64,000 nucleotides of DNA, taken from positions 248,001-312,000 of the forward strand of contig JAJTTP010000026.1 of the NCBI GenBank assembly GCA_023313575.1, given 5' to 3'. Below, in pieces: positions 10,703-23,198 of this stretch. The translations under genes and the position numbers were made by a program. Origin of the DNA: Eutypella sp. D-1 (Eukaryota; Ascomycota; Sordariomycetes; Xylariales; Diatrypaceae). The notes under the pieces were generated by a model. It saw only the letters and a list, made by a program, of their open reading frames with translations, did not search any database and was not told the origin of the DNA. Position 1 is the stretch's first letter. Each line of letters opens with the position of its first letter.

Positions 10703-12893
10703 GTTGTGCGTACAACTTAGAGTGAGGAGATGATCTAGGGTAGATGTGAAAAGGCTGTATGCGACCGTTGGTATACCACGGCTGGAAACCTCTATACTAC
10801 CGCGTAGGCAAGCTGGGTTTCCAAGCCCTAGCAGACTCGTAGAATGCTGTAAGAGTATTTATCTAGAGGAATGGCAAGGTGTAGAAGTAATGAGTGGTTG
10901 AAGAGGGGATTTGTGAGGTATATGAAGAAGTAATCACACTGAGGGTGTGTTGTAGAGATCAAGGTTGTATGGCGAACGATGTATGCCAAAGCATACCAGA
11001 GGAAAAGTAAGATGAAGAAGAGAAGCATGCGATGAAGGAAGAGGAAGTTTCCAGTGTATTTATGTTAGAAGAGTCGAAGAGAAGATGGAAGTGTGTGCGG
11101 GAGTAGGTTGTCGGAGAGAAAATAAACAGAAAATCAGTAATGGCAGCCCATAGCACAAATTCTTCTCGCGTACCTTCCACAGAACGTTTCGGGGAAAGTG
11201 AATGACAGGAAGTACTAACACAATGATAACATAGGGAAGATGATAGGTAGACAGTACTCCGGTGGTTCCCGAAAGTGTGTGCCATTCCGTCTTAGTGCCT
11301 CGTCTGCTTTCCCGTTTTTCTCGTTCTTTCTACATTCTACAACGGGTCAAACACACCAGTATGATTAGGGTAGTCACCCATTCTTGCCACCATTCCCTGA
11401 TAACAAGTCTAATAGGCCTATAGGAGGGCGGGTAGTTCGCCCTAATGCTAAGTTTCTACTATGATGTTTTACATATGGGGCACTTGAGCGGTATCGTCTT
11501 CATTATCTAGAAGAACCGGGCCATATCATCCTATCATGAAGCAGAGTCACACTCATTCAATTGCAGACTTGAGATAACATAGTGCATATACATTTATTAG
11601 ATCATTGTAGGAGTTAGTGCCCTAAAGTAGCCACCCCCAAACCAAGACCAGGGCCCAAGGGTATGGATTGTAGCAGGTCCTATTGATATAGGCACTCAAA
11701 CATAATGTATCACCATTAGTGTACTGGGTTCTCCACTACTACAGAGATATTCCTACTAGTACAATCACTTCAATGCCATGGTACATGCTAGAGGCTCCGC
11801 TTATAGTGGACGGGCCGGCCCGTCTCCTTCATGCATGGTGATGCGGAGAACATACTAGGAGAGTCTAGTGCTAACTTTCCAAACAAACATGTTAGCCCGC
11901 ACTGAGGGAGCGGAATAAGCATTCCTGGGGAAGTGAAATTCACTTGCATGGAAATGTAACTGGACTCAAAAAGCACAGGGAGACAATCTAGGCCGTAGGT
12001 TCTCCTTCCATGCTCTGTGAAGACAAGGTGGTGATAGAAGTAAGGAGACAAAGAAATTTCGAATGAGTTTTCAGATCTGGCTGCCAGTGGTCGTAGGCAT
12101 GTGTGAGAGGGACGTTATTTATTAGTATGGGTGCGTAAATAGTCTAAACAAGTGGTAACCCTGTCAAAGCTATATGTAAACTGGCAGAGGCATCGCCTGA
12201 AACTTGGGCCCCGGCACACTACTGGCATTTAGAAAAGAGGAGGCTTTGTCTCATGAGAATTGATAATACACTAGGACCTATTTCTCAAGTCGACAGTTGC
12301 ATTATAATTCGCAGTAGCTTGTCGAGTCAGCTTAACAATGATGAAAGGGAAGCTAATATGTCCTTCCATGTCGGTGAATAGATGAGGTGAGGTTGAATAC
12401 GTGCTAACGCTACCCCTTTTTACTGTCAATCAGCTGGCTGTCAGCTGGGCCCGATTGTCTATCAGCCACGGCAGCTTGGCGGCCCGGCCCGCAGCTTGCG
12501 GGCCGGTACAGCTATCTAATATGCTGCAATGACAGGATTGGGTAGCTTGGTGTATGCAGGCGCTTAGATAAACACACGTCTTGTAGACTTATCACTGTCC
12601 TGGCGCCGAATGCCCACGAGGCTCAAACGTCTCATACGAATCCCATTTATTAGGGGAAGTACACCTAGTAGTACACGGCCCCATTTGCCTCCCCCCTAAA
12701 TCTGGCCACCAATGAAAGCCATAGGTTCTCTTTTTTAGGGTTACTTCATAAATTGAGGGGATTATCGTAGTTGGATGCTTGTGTAACTGTGGCTTGTAGC
12801 CTTGTTTTAGTTTGATATAAGTATCCTTGCGGTCTCTCCAAGCAGTTTATACCTAATTATCCCCCCTCTTGTTCCCGCAGCCATAAGGCTCTA
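10703..12893. other. Gene-poor region
   Basis: No coding region, RNA gene or complete repeat is recognised. Base composition drifts toward AT and short open frames are not supported. Palindromic GGCCGGCCCG-type sequences occur at about 11810 and 12480. Confidence 0.5.
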
Positions 12894-13118
12894 TGTCATA
12901 AGGTGGGAGGGCTATCCCGGCTTAGAATATTATATTTTTTAATACTTTTATTTATTTAATAATAAACGGTTATAGTTTTAAGGTTTTTAGGAAAAAGAAG
13001 AAAAAAGGAAAAAGGAGAAATCTCCTAACCCTGTATAGGCTTATTAATATACCTGTCCTTACGTGATTAATAAGGATCGCTGCTAAGGTTCCGATTTATA
13101 GTATCCCTCCGTATAATA
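12894..13118. repeat. Left LTR of the TRIM-like element
   Basis: 225 bp, begins TGTCATAAGG. The inner end is mutated (ATAATA where the right copy has GTGACA). The right half of this copy is the more RIP-altered of the two. Confidence 0.85.
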
Positions 13119-13473
13119 CCAGTTTCCTTTTTCTCAATACTTAACTTTAAGTATTCTTTTCGTATCGACGTTACGGCGTATTCGCGGTTCGGTCGGGTTT
13201 AAAGCGGCGTTAAAACATATTCGCGGTTTATTTTAAAACGTTAAAATGTAATTTTTTAAATAATGATAAAGCTTACGGTTTAGTTTAAAATAACGGTAAA
13301 AATTATTCGTTATTTTTTTATCTAAACGATATTAAAATGTATTTACGGTTTAGTTTAAACGACGTTAAGTTATAATCTTTTAAATAATTATAAAGCTTAC
13401 GGTTTAAATATTAAATAATAACCCTTTTAATTAAAGTTTAAAAAAGGTTTATTTAAAAAGGTAACCGTTTATT

Positions 13474-13698
13474 TATTATAAGGTAAAAAGGCTATCCCGG
13501 TTTAGAATATTATATTTTTTAATACTTTTATTTATTTAATAATAAACGGTTATAGTTTTAAGGTCCTTAGGAAAAAGAAAAAAAAAAGAAAGAGGAGAAA
13601 TTTCCTAACCCCGCACAGGCCCATTGATATACCCGTCCTTACGTGACCAACAAGGATCGCTGCTAAGGTTCCGGTCTATAGTGTCCCTCCGTGTGACA
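13474..13698. repeat. Right LTR of the TRIM-like element
   Basis: 225 bp, aligns to the left LTR without visible gaps at an offset of 580. Its outer end TGTGACA is intact, whereas its inner start has become TATTATAAGG by G-to-A and C-to-T changes. Confidence 0.85.
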
Positions 13699-14631
13699 CT
13701 CTACGCTATACCTGCTCCCTTTGGATGGATCCCGTAAAGCCATAATGTTGTCTATAGTGGTGATCATTTCTGAGCTTGTTTTGCAATATTGTACAGCATG
13801 TAGTAGCTAAGTATTGCGTTCGTAAGACGCCGGATGTGTGGAAGGCTGTCATATCATAAAGTACCTCCCCATGTAAGGATGAAGGTGAAAGCTTCTGCCG
13901 TATGCTACTCCTACGACTTGTCTCTTCTCTCAAAACAAAAATTCCTTGGCGAATACGCGCCCTCTAACTCAAAGCCACTTCATTCTGAAAGGGGAAGAAG
14001 ATGGATGCGAGGGCCGGTGGCTTGCATCACTATGACTTTACGGGATAGTATCGCCACAACACGGCCTGCAAAACAGCCCAACGACAGCCAGCCTGCTTCC
14101 AGGGCCTATAGGAAGGCTACAGTTCATACATAAACAGAGACAAACATCCTATATTTTAATATAAGTGGACTTGGCGCTATGATAGTGCTCCTTTATTTTG
14201 TAGCAGCTTCGGGTTTTATTTCCTATAATGGCATGGAATGCATGTGGTGTAATACTCCCGTGGTGGCGTTTCTTGTTATTGCAAGTATCAATGGCCCTGT
14301 TTATACATGGTCGTAGGTATAGGTCGCTAAGGCTCCCAGCCACCTTATCATTTAATACTGATAACCATATTTTCCTTTCCACGCTTTATTTGAAACACCA
14401 CTCCCCCACTATGCCTTCCAGTCTTACACACCTTTCTATCTCTGCTTTTATTCACGATCTTATCTCGAAGTCAGTACCAAAATGCACAAATGGGTAAGTC
14501 TTTTATCGATACATCTACCGTGCCTGGACCAAAATTCATTACTGAGTTGAAGAAGCACCAGATAACTGCACCCAGAACTGGCCACTCACCAATCAAGCAA
14601 GTCTCGATGCCGTGTCAGGAGCGATTGCTGC
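13699..14631. other. Region upstream of the L-domain gene; missing first exon(s) likely here
   Basis: The stretch at about 14558-14665 reads as a plausible Cys-containing exon (…NCTQNWPLTNQASLDAV…) in a different frame from the main exon. A GTAAGT donor follows a short ATG frame near 14482-14493. The phases do not join cleanly, so I could not build the 5' end of the next gene. Nothing else is recognised. Confidence 0.45.
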
Positions 14632-15913
14632 TTGTGTGAACGAGTCTCTGCTGCCCACATTGACCAGCTAAATATCTCAGATGTGTGGGACCTCGAAAAC
14701 ATATCCGGGGCACCCGAATATGGGCTAATCGTAGGCTCACTAAATGTGCAGACAGGCCAAGATTCTATTTGGCCGGTGCGGGTGGACCGGGTTGCACCCT
14801 GGAGTGTGAATCTTTATGATGCAGGGTGGTGGGCATTTGACCAGAAAGATCTTGACGAATTGAAAGTTCACGGTCGGACATCGCGTGGTAGTTTCAGCCA
14901 TCTAACACTCGTTCATACATTATTGGAACTCGAGGACGTCACACTGACGATGGTTGATTTCCAAAATCTATCAAGTGTTTCGACGGCGGTCTTTTCGAAC
15001 ATATCTCATTATGGGCCGTTAGATAATTCAAATTATTTAAACGTCGAGGGGCTGACTATTACTACCGACCTTACCATTGAGAGAAGCACAGGGTTTGCAG
15101 GCTTCAACTCCATCAAGTCTGTTTCAGGCAATATGACTGTTCGAGATATGTCGGAGAACCCCGGACTTACATTCTCAGGCCTCACGACCGTCAACAACCT
15201 CACAGTTGTCAACAACAACAATGTCACACTGGACTTCCAGCTCCTTGCCAATGTTTCCAAGATTTACATGGCGAGCAATGCCCTTACTACCATCCCTGGT
15301 AATATGCAGAACCTAGAATTGGCCGACGAGATATACCTTAATGGCGACATTGAGACGTACGTGTGACTGCCCACGCTTAAATCTTCCACAGAAAGGTATG
15401 ATGTGTTAATTACTTGCTTTTAACAGTTTCAGTATCTTTCCTTCTTTGAAGAGAGTACGGGACCGTGTTGTCATCGAGGCGTGGAATAAGGATTTCAACT
15501 GCTCAACTCTGCTTCAACAGATGCAGAGAGGCATCATTCCTGACCTCCACTGTAATGGGACCGACAATGGCACCGCAGTTGATACAGACACCGGTACTGG
15601 CAATGGTTCTCTTGGGCCGGGAGCCTGGGCAGGAGTTGGTATTGGAGCGACCGCATTTGCATTCGGTCTAATCTGGGCTCTCGTATACTTCTGGAGAAAG
15701 TCACATCAAGCTCCCAAGCAAGCCATCAATCTAAACCCTTCGACAACCAAACCCGAGCCCGTGGAGCCCTGTCTGGACAGCAATGAGATCCGGGAAGCCG
15801 AAGGGGACGGGGTGTTTCTGGAGAGACTTCTTCAAATGAGTAATGTGGAGATGTATTCTGTGCGGTCCTTAAGGGAAGCAGACTCGGTTCAACTTCCGGT
15901 AGAGATCGGGTAG
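14632..15913 (+). CDS. Single-pass membrane protein with receptor L-domain/ECM33-like ectodomain (5' end unresolved)
   Basis: Two visible exons, about 14632-15356 and 15427-15913, join in phase 2 (GTACGT donor, TTTTAACAG acceptor). The ectodomain has repeated beta-helix-like segments with many N-x-S/T sites, such as 'SGNMTVRDMSENPGLTFSG' and 'LTVVNNNNVTLDFQLLANVS', resembling receptor L-domains of fungal ECM33/SPS2-type cell-wall proteins. A hydrophobic helix (AWAGVGIGATAFAFGLIWAL) with a following WRK stop-transfer lies near residue 310 of the visible part. A cytoplasmic tail of about 75 residues follows. The lack of a signal peptide in the visible exon means the true start is upstream. The role is probably at the cell surface or wall, but that is inference. 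Confidence 0.65.
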
Positions 15914-17412
15914 TGCTGTGTAGGATCTGAGGACAAGTGGCATGCACCACACAAACAACAAGGTGCGAAGGTTGTTGTGACCGTTTCTTCGTCTTGGCAT
16001 AGTTGTGGCACCACAAGACACCGAACCAAGACTTTAGGCGTGGGTATTGCGTGGCGCAACGGCGCGAATACAGGGACGGACGCTGCAGAAAATGAGACGG
16101 GATGGATGAGTAGGCGGTTTGCGTGTACGGGAATGCTTTTCCTGTTTCTTGCTTTAACGGACTCGACCAGGCATTCGCCTTCTTTATGTGGTTTGCTACA
16201 CGGAACCCACGCGCAAACACTCCTTTTTGACCGGTTCGGAAGGGGATTTTGTTTGAACTCACCGAGCGGTGCGCTCTGTACGGCCCGTCCAGGTCCCGTG
16301 CAGGTGAGTGGATGCGTTGACGGACTAAAGTTGCTGGATATGTTGTCAATTTATGTATGTGTGACAAGGAGGGGATATGGCTTGGATATAGGATATCAGA
16401 TTCAGCTAATAATTGACTAGAGTCCTTCAAGGGTGCGATGCCCTTCTATCCATCTGGGAGAGGGCCAGAGGATAGGTCTGGTATTTATATACAATCGTAC
16501 GGAGTACGTATCTCAAAGAAGGTGGTTATATCTCCAGTCTGTTATATCCATTCTAGCGCCCGTTGGCGCCATACATTCTTGTCTCCATTCTTGGCAGCCA
16601 ACAGGTCCTTGGCAGTGCCGATCCTATATGGGGATACCCCCCCGTGTGACAGTATGTAGCGTAAAAATTCCTACCCCAGCACAGACATAATTAATCTGTC
16701 CCATGGGAGAATTTGGTTCAGAGGCTTGCGGCTCTCTTACAGCGTTAACTACTACAACAATAATAACAACAGCATCGTATGATGGCTTCTGAGGCCTTTT
16801 CAAGTTGACCAGGTATTTCTGATTATTCAGACTTAGTTGGTTGGGATGCCAGATCCCTTAGGTCGTTGTTCATAACTTAAAGGTATCGTTGTTAGGTCTT
16901 AAAGACCTTAGTCTGCAAGATAGAGCTGCCTGCTGCTGCCTACCGTTGCCTAAGGTCTTTCAGATATTTGTTCCTCTGGGTAGAGGAATCTTGTATTTAT
17001 TTATGCGCTCTCTCTGGGATTACAGACAGAGTTACAGAACATCACCCCTGTTGCATAGTTCAGTACTCTTTCTTTTGGTTAACCCTATATATCCCTGCCT
17101 ATCTTTCAAGCATCATCTAATACTCTTGTCCTACAAGACATCAATTCGGGCTATTTGTCAAATTTTAGCTTAATAGTTATCCTGAATATGTTACTCATCG
17201 GTCTACAGTATAACAAACAACATGTTATGTGGCAAAATCTCTATTCACTACTTATAAGGGTCGAGCGGGAGAAGAGAGTGCACCCTTTTATCCTGACAAC
17301 TTAAGTCAACTTGAACCCCTTACACCAAAGGCGTCATTTTCGATTTGGAAAGTTGCAGTCACCCATCAAAGACCCTCTATTAATCTCCGTCATACCCCCT
17401 AGAAGAACAGTC
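15914..17412. other. Intergenic, no gene supported
   Basis: A minus-strand open frame of 234 codons at 15726-16430 overlaps the L-domain exon antisense and lacks gene-like features. TAATAATAACAAC-type short repeats lie near 16750. A TATAAGGG box at about 17254 could serve the next gene. Confidence 0.5.
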
Positions 17413-18274
17413 ATGTTGTCGCGCACGGGATATACGAGGCCTACTCTGCAGCAGAAAATACAAGAGCATCTACAGCAGAATTGGGATCGAGGGATCCCCG
17501 AGACCCACTTCAAGTTCCGGAATGCTCAGCCATTGATTCAGCACCTACAAAAACCTTATTTCACTGCGGCCCGCAACGCATTATTGCAGAGCCCTGACTG
17601 GTCTCGGAGTAGGGTGGAGAAGTTTGAGTTTTACTTTAGACTCACTACTTACATCGGTCCTGCCGATACGGTCACTCAGCTCCAGAAGGAGAGGTATAGC
17701 CGTGCCGAAAGGGTAAAGACCATCATATTCGGTACTTACCAGGACCCCGAAGCTGCGAAGAATGCAATCGATGTGGCCCGCAGTAATGGACTGCAAGAAC
17801 GGTGCCCCGGCTGCGACTTTGCGTATATTGTGATACGCGACGGTATCAGGGAACTTCACGGAATGCACTACTTCCTCTTTCGCGCTGCTGAGCTAATGCA
17901 TCAGACATTCATACCGTCTTTCTTGACACGAGCCGATCAGATTGCGAGGGCGGGCGAGAACTACGATGGAGAGTGGCAGAATCAGGGCTCCTATCGACCT
18001 TTCATTCCTCCAGAGCAACAGAACCCCCCCGGATTGAGATTGACCCCGGGACACTTTGGGCCGCCCACAGATTGGTACAAGCACGTGGAGTATAGTGGCG
18101 AAAGCAGTGGCTCTCAACCGGCAGAGAAACATGCTCGAGAGAACGAAGGTTACGAAGTACTGAGTTCCCCTACCTTTTCTTACTTCATCGTATATCGTTT
18201 CAAGCTACCCCTTACTGACTCCGCTATAGTTCGAGAATAGCCAGCAGAAGCGCACCAGACATTATTACGGCTGA
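17413..18274 (+). CDS. Hypothetical protein
   Basis: The start is the first ATG of a long open frame. The frame runs open from 17311 but has no earlier ATG. The original frame ends at 18240. A better 3' end comes from an intron at 18157-18229 (GTACTG donor, CTGAC branch, GCTATAG acceptor), giving a last exon 18230-18274 and 262 residues in all. The protein is soluble and mostly helical, with a CPGC pair near residue 133. No signal peptide or membrane segment is seen and I do not recognise a domain. It is the last gene before the first DUF3435 captain, so it may be the flank of an inserted element. Confidence 0.6.
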
Positions 18275-18389
18275 GTGTCACCATTCCCCACTGTTGGTAG
18301 GTACGTACGTAAGGGAAAGAGATAACAATATGAAAGGTGGTGAGACTGGTGTTATATTCTGGTTTAAGGTCTATCTATTTATCTGAGAG

Positions 18390-18412
18390 GGATACGGGCG
18401 AAGCCCGTATCC
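18390..18412. repeat. Perfect 10-bp inverted repeat, 3-base loop
   Basis: GGATACGGGC, loop GAA, GCCCGTATCC. It lies 116 bp after the 3' end of the preceding gene and about 590 bp before the captain start. It could be a transcript hairpin, or a recombinase or transposon-end structure. Confidence 0.8.
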
Positions 18413-18881
18413 TTATATAAACGGGAGATAGGTATATAAGTACATCCTATTAATATATGGGTCCATATTAATAACTACTAGTATGTACCTCCGCGTGGGT
18501 TTGCTGCCTTTTCTGGCAAGTTCGTGCCACCGCATTTGGTAGCCTACTCACACTGCCAAGACTTGGAGATTCATCCCTTCAATCTTTGACCGCCTTCCTT
18601 AAATGGACATAACCTCTGACCGCCTGCCCGTTTCGCTTGCCATCGGAGCTTTACGGACATTTACGGAAATGCGCTGTTCTCCGTTAAGTCTGTCCGTTTC
18701 TTCTCCGTTAACTTCCTCTATTGTAACCTTTCCATTACTGCTGCCTCTATCACCCCTTTTCCTGTGACAGAAAAAGAATAAATAGCCTTGGATCGGGAAT
18801 GCCGCTTTATGCCTAGAAGGAACTTGTTTTAGTTGTATTATTGCATCCTTATCATCATAATACCCCTTGTCGCAACTGCTC

Positions 18882-18888
18882 TATAAAA
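18882..18888 (+). promoter_or_regulatory. TATA box of captain 1
   Basis: TATAAAA, about 114 bp before the ATG at 19002. The spacing is plausible for a fungal TATA promoter with a short leader. Confidence 0.45.
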
Positions 18889-19001
18889 TCCTTGAGAACA
18901 AGCTTCCCACGATTTTTTTACTTTTTTCTCCTAATCGCATCAACATGCTACCTACCAATTTCTCCTCAGCCTTTTCTTCTCAACAGTCCTCCTAAACTAG
19001 A

Positions 19002-21394
19002 ATGCCTATCATCCATGGAAAACCCCGACGATGGCACCAACGTCGTGGACTTGGTCGAGGACGCTTCCAGTCCCCCGCACGAATGTCTTTAACTCCGGAC
19101 CCCGACATGGACGTAGGAGCAAGCCCCGTCAGAAAGACCTCGGAAGTGGGCACCAACTCAAGCTCGGAGATTGACTCCGAATCCGAGTCTGAACTGGATC
19201 CCGACATCGAATCTAGTTCTGCCGCGCCTCAAGGGAGGCCCGAGTTCTATTATCGATTTATCACCAATTGTGAGCAGGATGGACCGACAATGGCGAACCG
19301 AGGGGAAAGCGCAAGGAAGATGATACGTACAGAAGAGGCAAACTGGAACAAGTAAGCCCATTGCACCAGAAGCCCGACATCCTTTATATTAACTGATTTG
19401 CAGGTTCTGTCAATTTATGAATTGGGATCCGGATGCATCCATGCGGGAATGCAAGGCCGCCATATTTAAGGCTTACCTGCATTGGAGATGTCAAAGTTCC
19501 CGGATCAAGAAAGAATCGTCTATCGTGACGTACTGGAAGGTATTTAGCATGCTATACTGCGACAAGACAACTACATGGATGGATGGTTCGGTATTATATG
19601 ACATAAATAACGTAAGGAAGTCGGTTCCTATACAAAGCAAATAGCAGTTGACTAACAGTTCCTTAGTGGATCTCGGTCGAGCTTGCGCCTATGTTCGGAC
19701 TCGATAATTCGAAAAAGAATAAGTCCGGCCTTTACGTCGCCGACTTAGATCTCTTGCTGCACCATCACTGGGTTCTCGATGAACTCGTTTTTACCCATGA
19801 ACGCCTACGTGTTCAGTTAGCCGCAGCCCTCGTTCTAGCCGGGGCGACCTCGAGCCGCCCCGGTGCCCTCATAGAAAACCTCCGCTATAAAGATGTGGAA
19901 TTCCATGTCTTTCAACCTGCGGCTATCGGCGGCCGAGCACGCATCGGGATGGTAGTAAACCTAACTAAAATGAAAAGGTCGGCCGGAGTCTCGAGACCTA
20001 GGAAATACGGTTTCCATGAAGAGGATACACTTTTGCATGATCCTGTTCTGTACATACAAAGCTTGGCCTTTGCCGACGGCGCGTTCGAGGCGGAGCTTCA
20101 TAACCTCGAAGATATCTATCGGCTGATCATACCGCAAAAAAATAACCGCATCATTCTTCCCTGGAAATCGGAGTGGCGAGGCCGATACATTTTCCGCGAC
20201 ACCCAAGGCGCTGGGAGCAATGCCGTCGTTACTCTCGACAAAGCATTTCAGTACAAAAGGGCACGGGATTATCTAATACGCCATGGCCGCGCACTGGGGT
20301 TCGAAAAGCAGCTTGAGTGGTACGATCTGCGCCGTGCATCTGGGAAGAAGCTCAACAGTAGGTACACTTGATGCTGCGTTAATATCGTAGTTAGCTAACG
20401 GATCTTAACAGAGGCGCTCTCTCCGGAAGAACGTAATCACAGTATGGGCCACGCACTAGGGGATTCGTCCACTTATGTGCAGTTCTATATGACCGATTTC
20501 ATCGAGGTTGACTTTCAAGAGATCGTGTTTGGCAGTGAACCTCAGCGCGACTTAATTCATCTGATGGGTCGACTTCTCCGTCGCGGCGATGCCCCAAAAC
20601 ACCTGACTGAGCAACAAAAGGCGGAAATACAGAAGGACCCAAAGTTAACCCAACTACGGCGGAAACGCGAACAGGTCCTGGCTAAAATCCGGGATCGAGG
20701 ATGGACACTGAAATCAGCGGAAGATACAAGCCGCGGCAAGGCCTTGATTCAGAAGTACGAGATTTACAATCGACAGTCTGATAACCGAAGAAAGAAATTG
20801 CATGATGAATGGCTAGGCCGAGCGATTCAAGAGTTCCACGTCTCGGCTGATGCCGAAGAGATCAAACGGCAGCTCGCCGGAATACGGCCCTCGGAGTATC
20901 TCGCGTCTTCAGCAGCTCAGTACCAACTTCCTGAGCGGGCACAGATTGCAAAGCTGTTCTCCGAAGCCGTCGGGATTTCTGACAGGGAGAAGTTGTACCA
21001 ACTTCGCATACATCTTGTGCAAGAGTTGTCTCTCATCTGTCACCGACGAGAGAAGGCCCGCCCGCGCCAAGGAACGGCTGGTAGCAGGCCGGCGAAACCT
21101 AGCAAGCCAATTTCTCCTAGAAGATCTCCTAGGCTTGTCATTGCTCGTTCCAGTTCTATCGACTCGACGGAGCTGCTTAAAGCCGCTAACAAGGCCGCTA
21201 CAGCTACCGAGATTCAATTATCTTGTCCATTCTGCACACGTAAGTATAACAAAGCCTACATCGTCAAGCATATCAGCGAGAAACATGGGGAACAATCAGT
21301 GCCATTCCGTTGTCCATATGATACCTGTTCAGGCATCGTTGGAGGTGTCATGTATTTTGCCCGTCATCATGAATATCGCCACGAGACGGTATAA
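19002..21394 (+). CDS. DUF3435 tyrosine recombinase (Starship captain-like), copy 1
   Basis: This belongs to the fungal DUF3435 family, tyrosine recombinases that move Starship giant transposons. Four exons (19002-19351, 19404-19611, 19667-20357 and 20412-21394) with junction phases 2, 0 and 1 give 743 residues. An acidic Ser-rich N-terminus is followed by an alpha-helical core-binding part. The catalytic part includes the first Arg in SSRPGAL (about R250) and YDLRR near 405-409. A MGHALGDSSTYVQFY box places the His/Tyr signature near 430-442. The C-terminal tail carries CPFC...H...H and CPYDTC...H...H zinc fingers. No stop or frameshift interrupts the reading frame, so the enzyme may be functional. 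It would act on element ends to excise and insert DNA. The gene lies on the same strand as, and 12 kb upstream of, a second captain. Confidence 0.9.
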
Positions 21395-23198
21395 TTAGGT
21401 AATGATAAAGAGGTACTTTCTTGATGCAGATAATACCACAACTGGAGATCCGCAGCTTCTGCTACCGGAGAACATATCCTTCGTACTTTATTACATAGTT
21501 AGTGACGCTATTTTTATGATGATGGTATTATAGTTGTCTCAGGTTTACTTCTATTAGTTCGGTTAATACGGCCTGGAGAGGCCTCGGGGAGGATATAAGG
21601 TCACAGGACCCACGGAGAGCTTGACAAAAGGAAGCTGAAGACTACCCTCACTCGACCGCAGGGAGGTTGCAGCTTGGATCGCGTTTAGCGGTATGTCTTC
21701 GGACTCGATTTGCTAGATAGGTATCTATGTATTGTTATATAGAATAAAGCCTAGCCCAGCACGCCCCGGTGCCCCTAGGGAGGCTGTGGAGCAGCAGACA
21801 GCTGCTCCCCCGGGCGTTAAACAATAATAATAATAATAATAGATCATTGCTGTGGAGGGATCGTAGATTAGTAGGTATCGGGCTCACTAAGCTTATGTCC
21901 CACCTCTTAGCACACCGCCTTCTGAATCAGACACCAATTGGATACCGCCTGCCTATTAAGTAGGTGCTTGGCGTTTCCCACCTGCTCGGCGTAAAGCCGA
22001 GGTAGGTAGTGGTAATACTAAAAGCAGGAAAGCAAGATCGTAAACAGCTCTCCACGATCTTGGCGGCCCATCGCTTTACTGTCCTATCCAGGCAAAGGCT
22101 TAGAAAATCTTGTAGCCAAAAGGAGGTGCACTGTCTTGACACGCTACACTGACTGTCGCAGACCTTCTTGTGCAACTGAATAGAACTAAAGAGCGTCCGA
22201 GCCCGCCTTAAATGGAATCAATCGCCGAAAAGAGAGGCCACTATCACATGTCCGATGTAAAACAGAGCTATAAGCAACCACTAAAGGAGAGGCATGTACG
22301 CAAATAACGCGATAAAAAAACTCGCCAACGGGCTTTCTTATCCAGCCCGCACCGCTAATCCCGCGCCGTCGCCCGCCCGCCGCAGCAAAGGTCAAAGGTG
22401 CAACGCACGCAGGTGCCAAATTACCTTTTAATAAATGGATCATCTGAATTATTCGGTCGACGCGGAGCAAAAGATGATCGAATTATAAGGGGGCTAGTCG
22501 CTTATAAAAAGTTCGGCGGCAAAAGGAGAAAGCGAAGACGGGGCATACATCGTCCGAAAAGGTCTGTGTTTACATGATGATAGCGTCAGGATGGAAGCAG
22601 CGGGATGTGGCCGGCATACCCTTATAAAGCCTGCTTCCAAGTCCGTCTAGGAACCCCGAAGTTACGAGATTTCCCTTTAACGTCGCAAGGTCTTGCACGT
22701 AACGAACGGCTTACGTTTATAAAAGGACTGATATTATGCCATGGAAACGTAGTAAGCAGGCTCCGAAGAGGTCTGATACTTTGCGCCCGCGAGAGCACGA
22801 TGTAATCATGAAACAGGCTAGCTATATACAATCGAAAAAAAAAAGCCACATAGCCGAATTACAGGCCGGCCGATTTACCTAGTCCGTCGTCCTACGGGTG
22901 CTAAACTACCCGCCCCTGCCCTCGCCCTTGGACGCCTATACTTGACAGCAAGCGCACATCCCGCCCGGCAGGGCTGTGGGCGGGACCAGGATAGCCGTTC
23001 ACGCGGAGCAAAGCCTGGCCAGGGCAGTCACCCGATCCTTGAAAAGGTCCGTGAGCCCGTCGTCCGCGTCGGTGTTCTCGTCGCCTCGAAGCACCTGCGG
23101 CAGGTAGAACGCCCCACACCTTCTGTGTATATAAGCAGTGTCTAGTCCCAGCCCTGAAAGGGCTCTCACTTAAGTATGGAATCCAACGGGTTACTCTC
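21395..23198. other. Gene-poor spacer downstream of captain 1
   Basis: No supported gene. An (AAT)n microsatellite lies at 21823-21841. Several TTATAAAAAG/CTTATAAAGC-type boxes occur between 22490 and 22630 without attached coding frames, which suggests decayed genes. Confidence 0.5.
21823..21841. repeat. (AAT)n microsatellite
   Basis: Six trinucleotide copies. It is translated as an Asn run in a short spurious open frame. Confidence 0.9.

Larger units (their letters stand above)
12894..13698. mobile_element. Non-autonomous LTR element (TRIM-like) with CTCTA target duplication
   Basis: Two 225-bp direct repeats (12894-13118 and 13474-13698), exactly 580 bp apart, flank a 355-bp AT-rich centre. 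The outer ends are TGTCA and TGACA, the inverted TG...CA ends of LTRs. The five bases on each side of the element are identical (CTCTA at 12889-12893 and 13699-13703), as expected for integrase-made target duplications. No coding capacity is present, so the element is a terminal-repeat retrotransposon in miniature or an internally deleted derivative. Both LTRs differ from each other almost only by C/T and G/A changes, mostly where CpA or TpG would become TpA. This is the mark of RIP acting on each copy separately. Confidence 0.85.
18275..19001. other. Captain upstream region with short repeats; possible element edge
   Basis: Between the unknown gene and the first DUF3435 gene. It contains a perfect hairpin (18390-18412) and a palindromic AT-rich stretch around 18452-18478. 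A patch at about 18588-18715 holds two copies of a TGACCGCCT motif, two of TTTACGGA and two of CTCCGTTAA. In known Starships the captain is the first gene inside the left end, so the boundary would be expected here, but I could not identify terminal repeats. Confidence 0.45.

Noticed and set aside
15726..16430. 234-codon minus-strand ORF
   Set aside because: Antisense to the tail exon of the L-domain gene; no domain, signals or coding-like composition.
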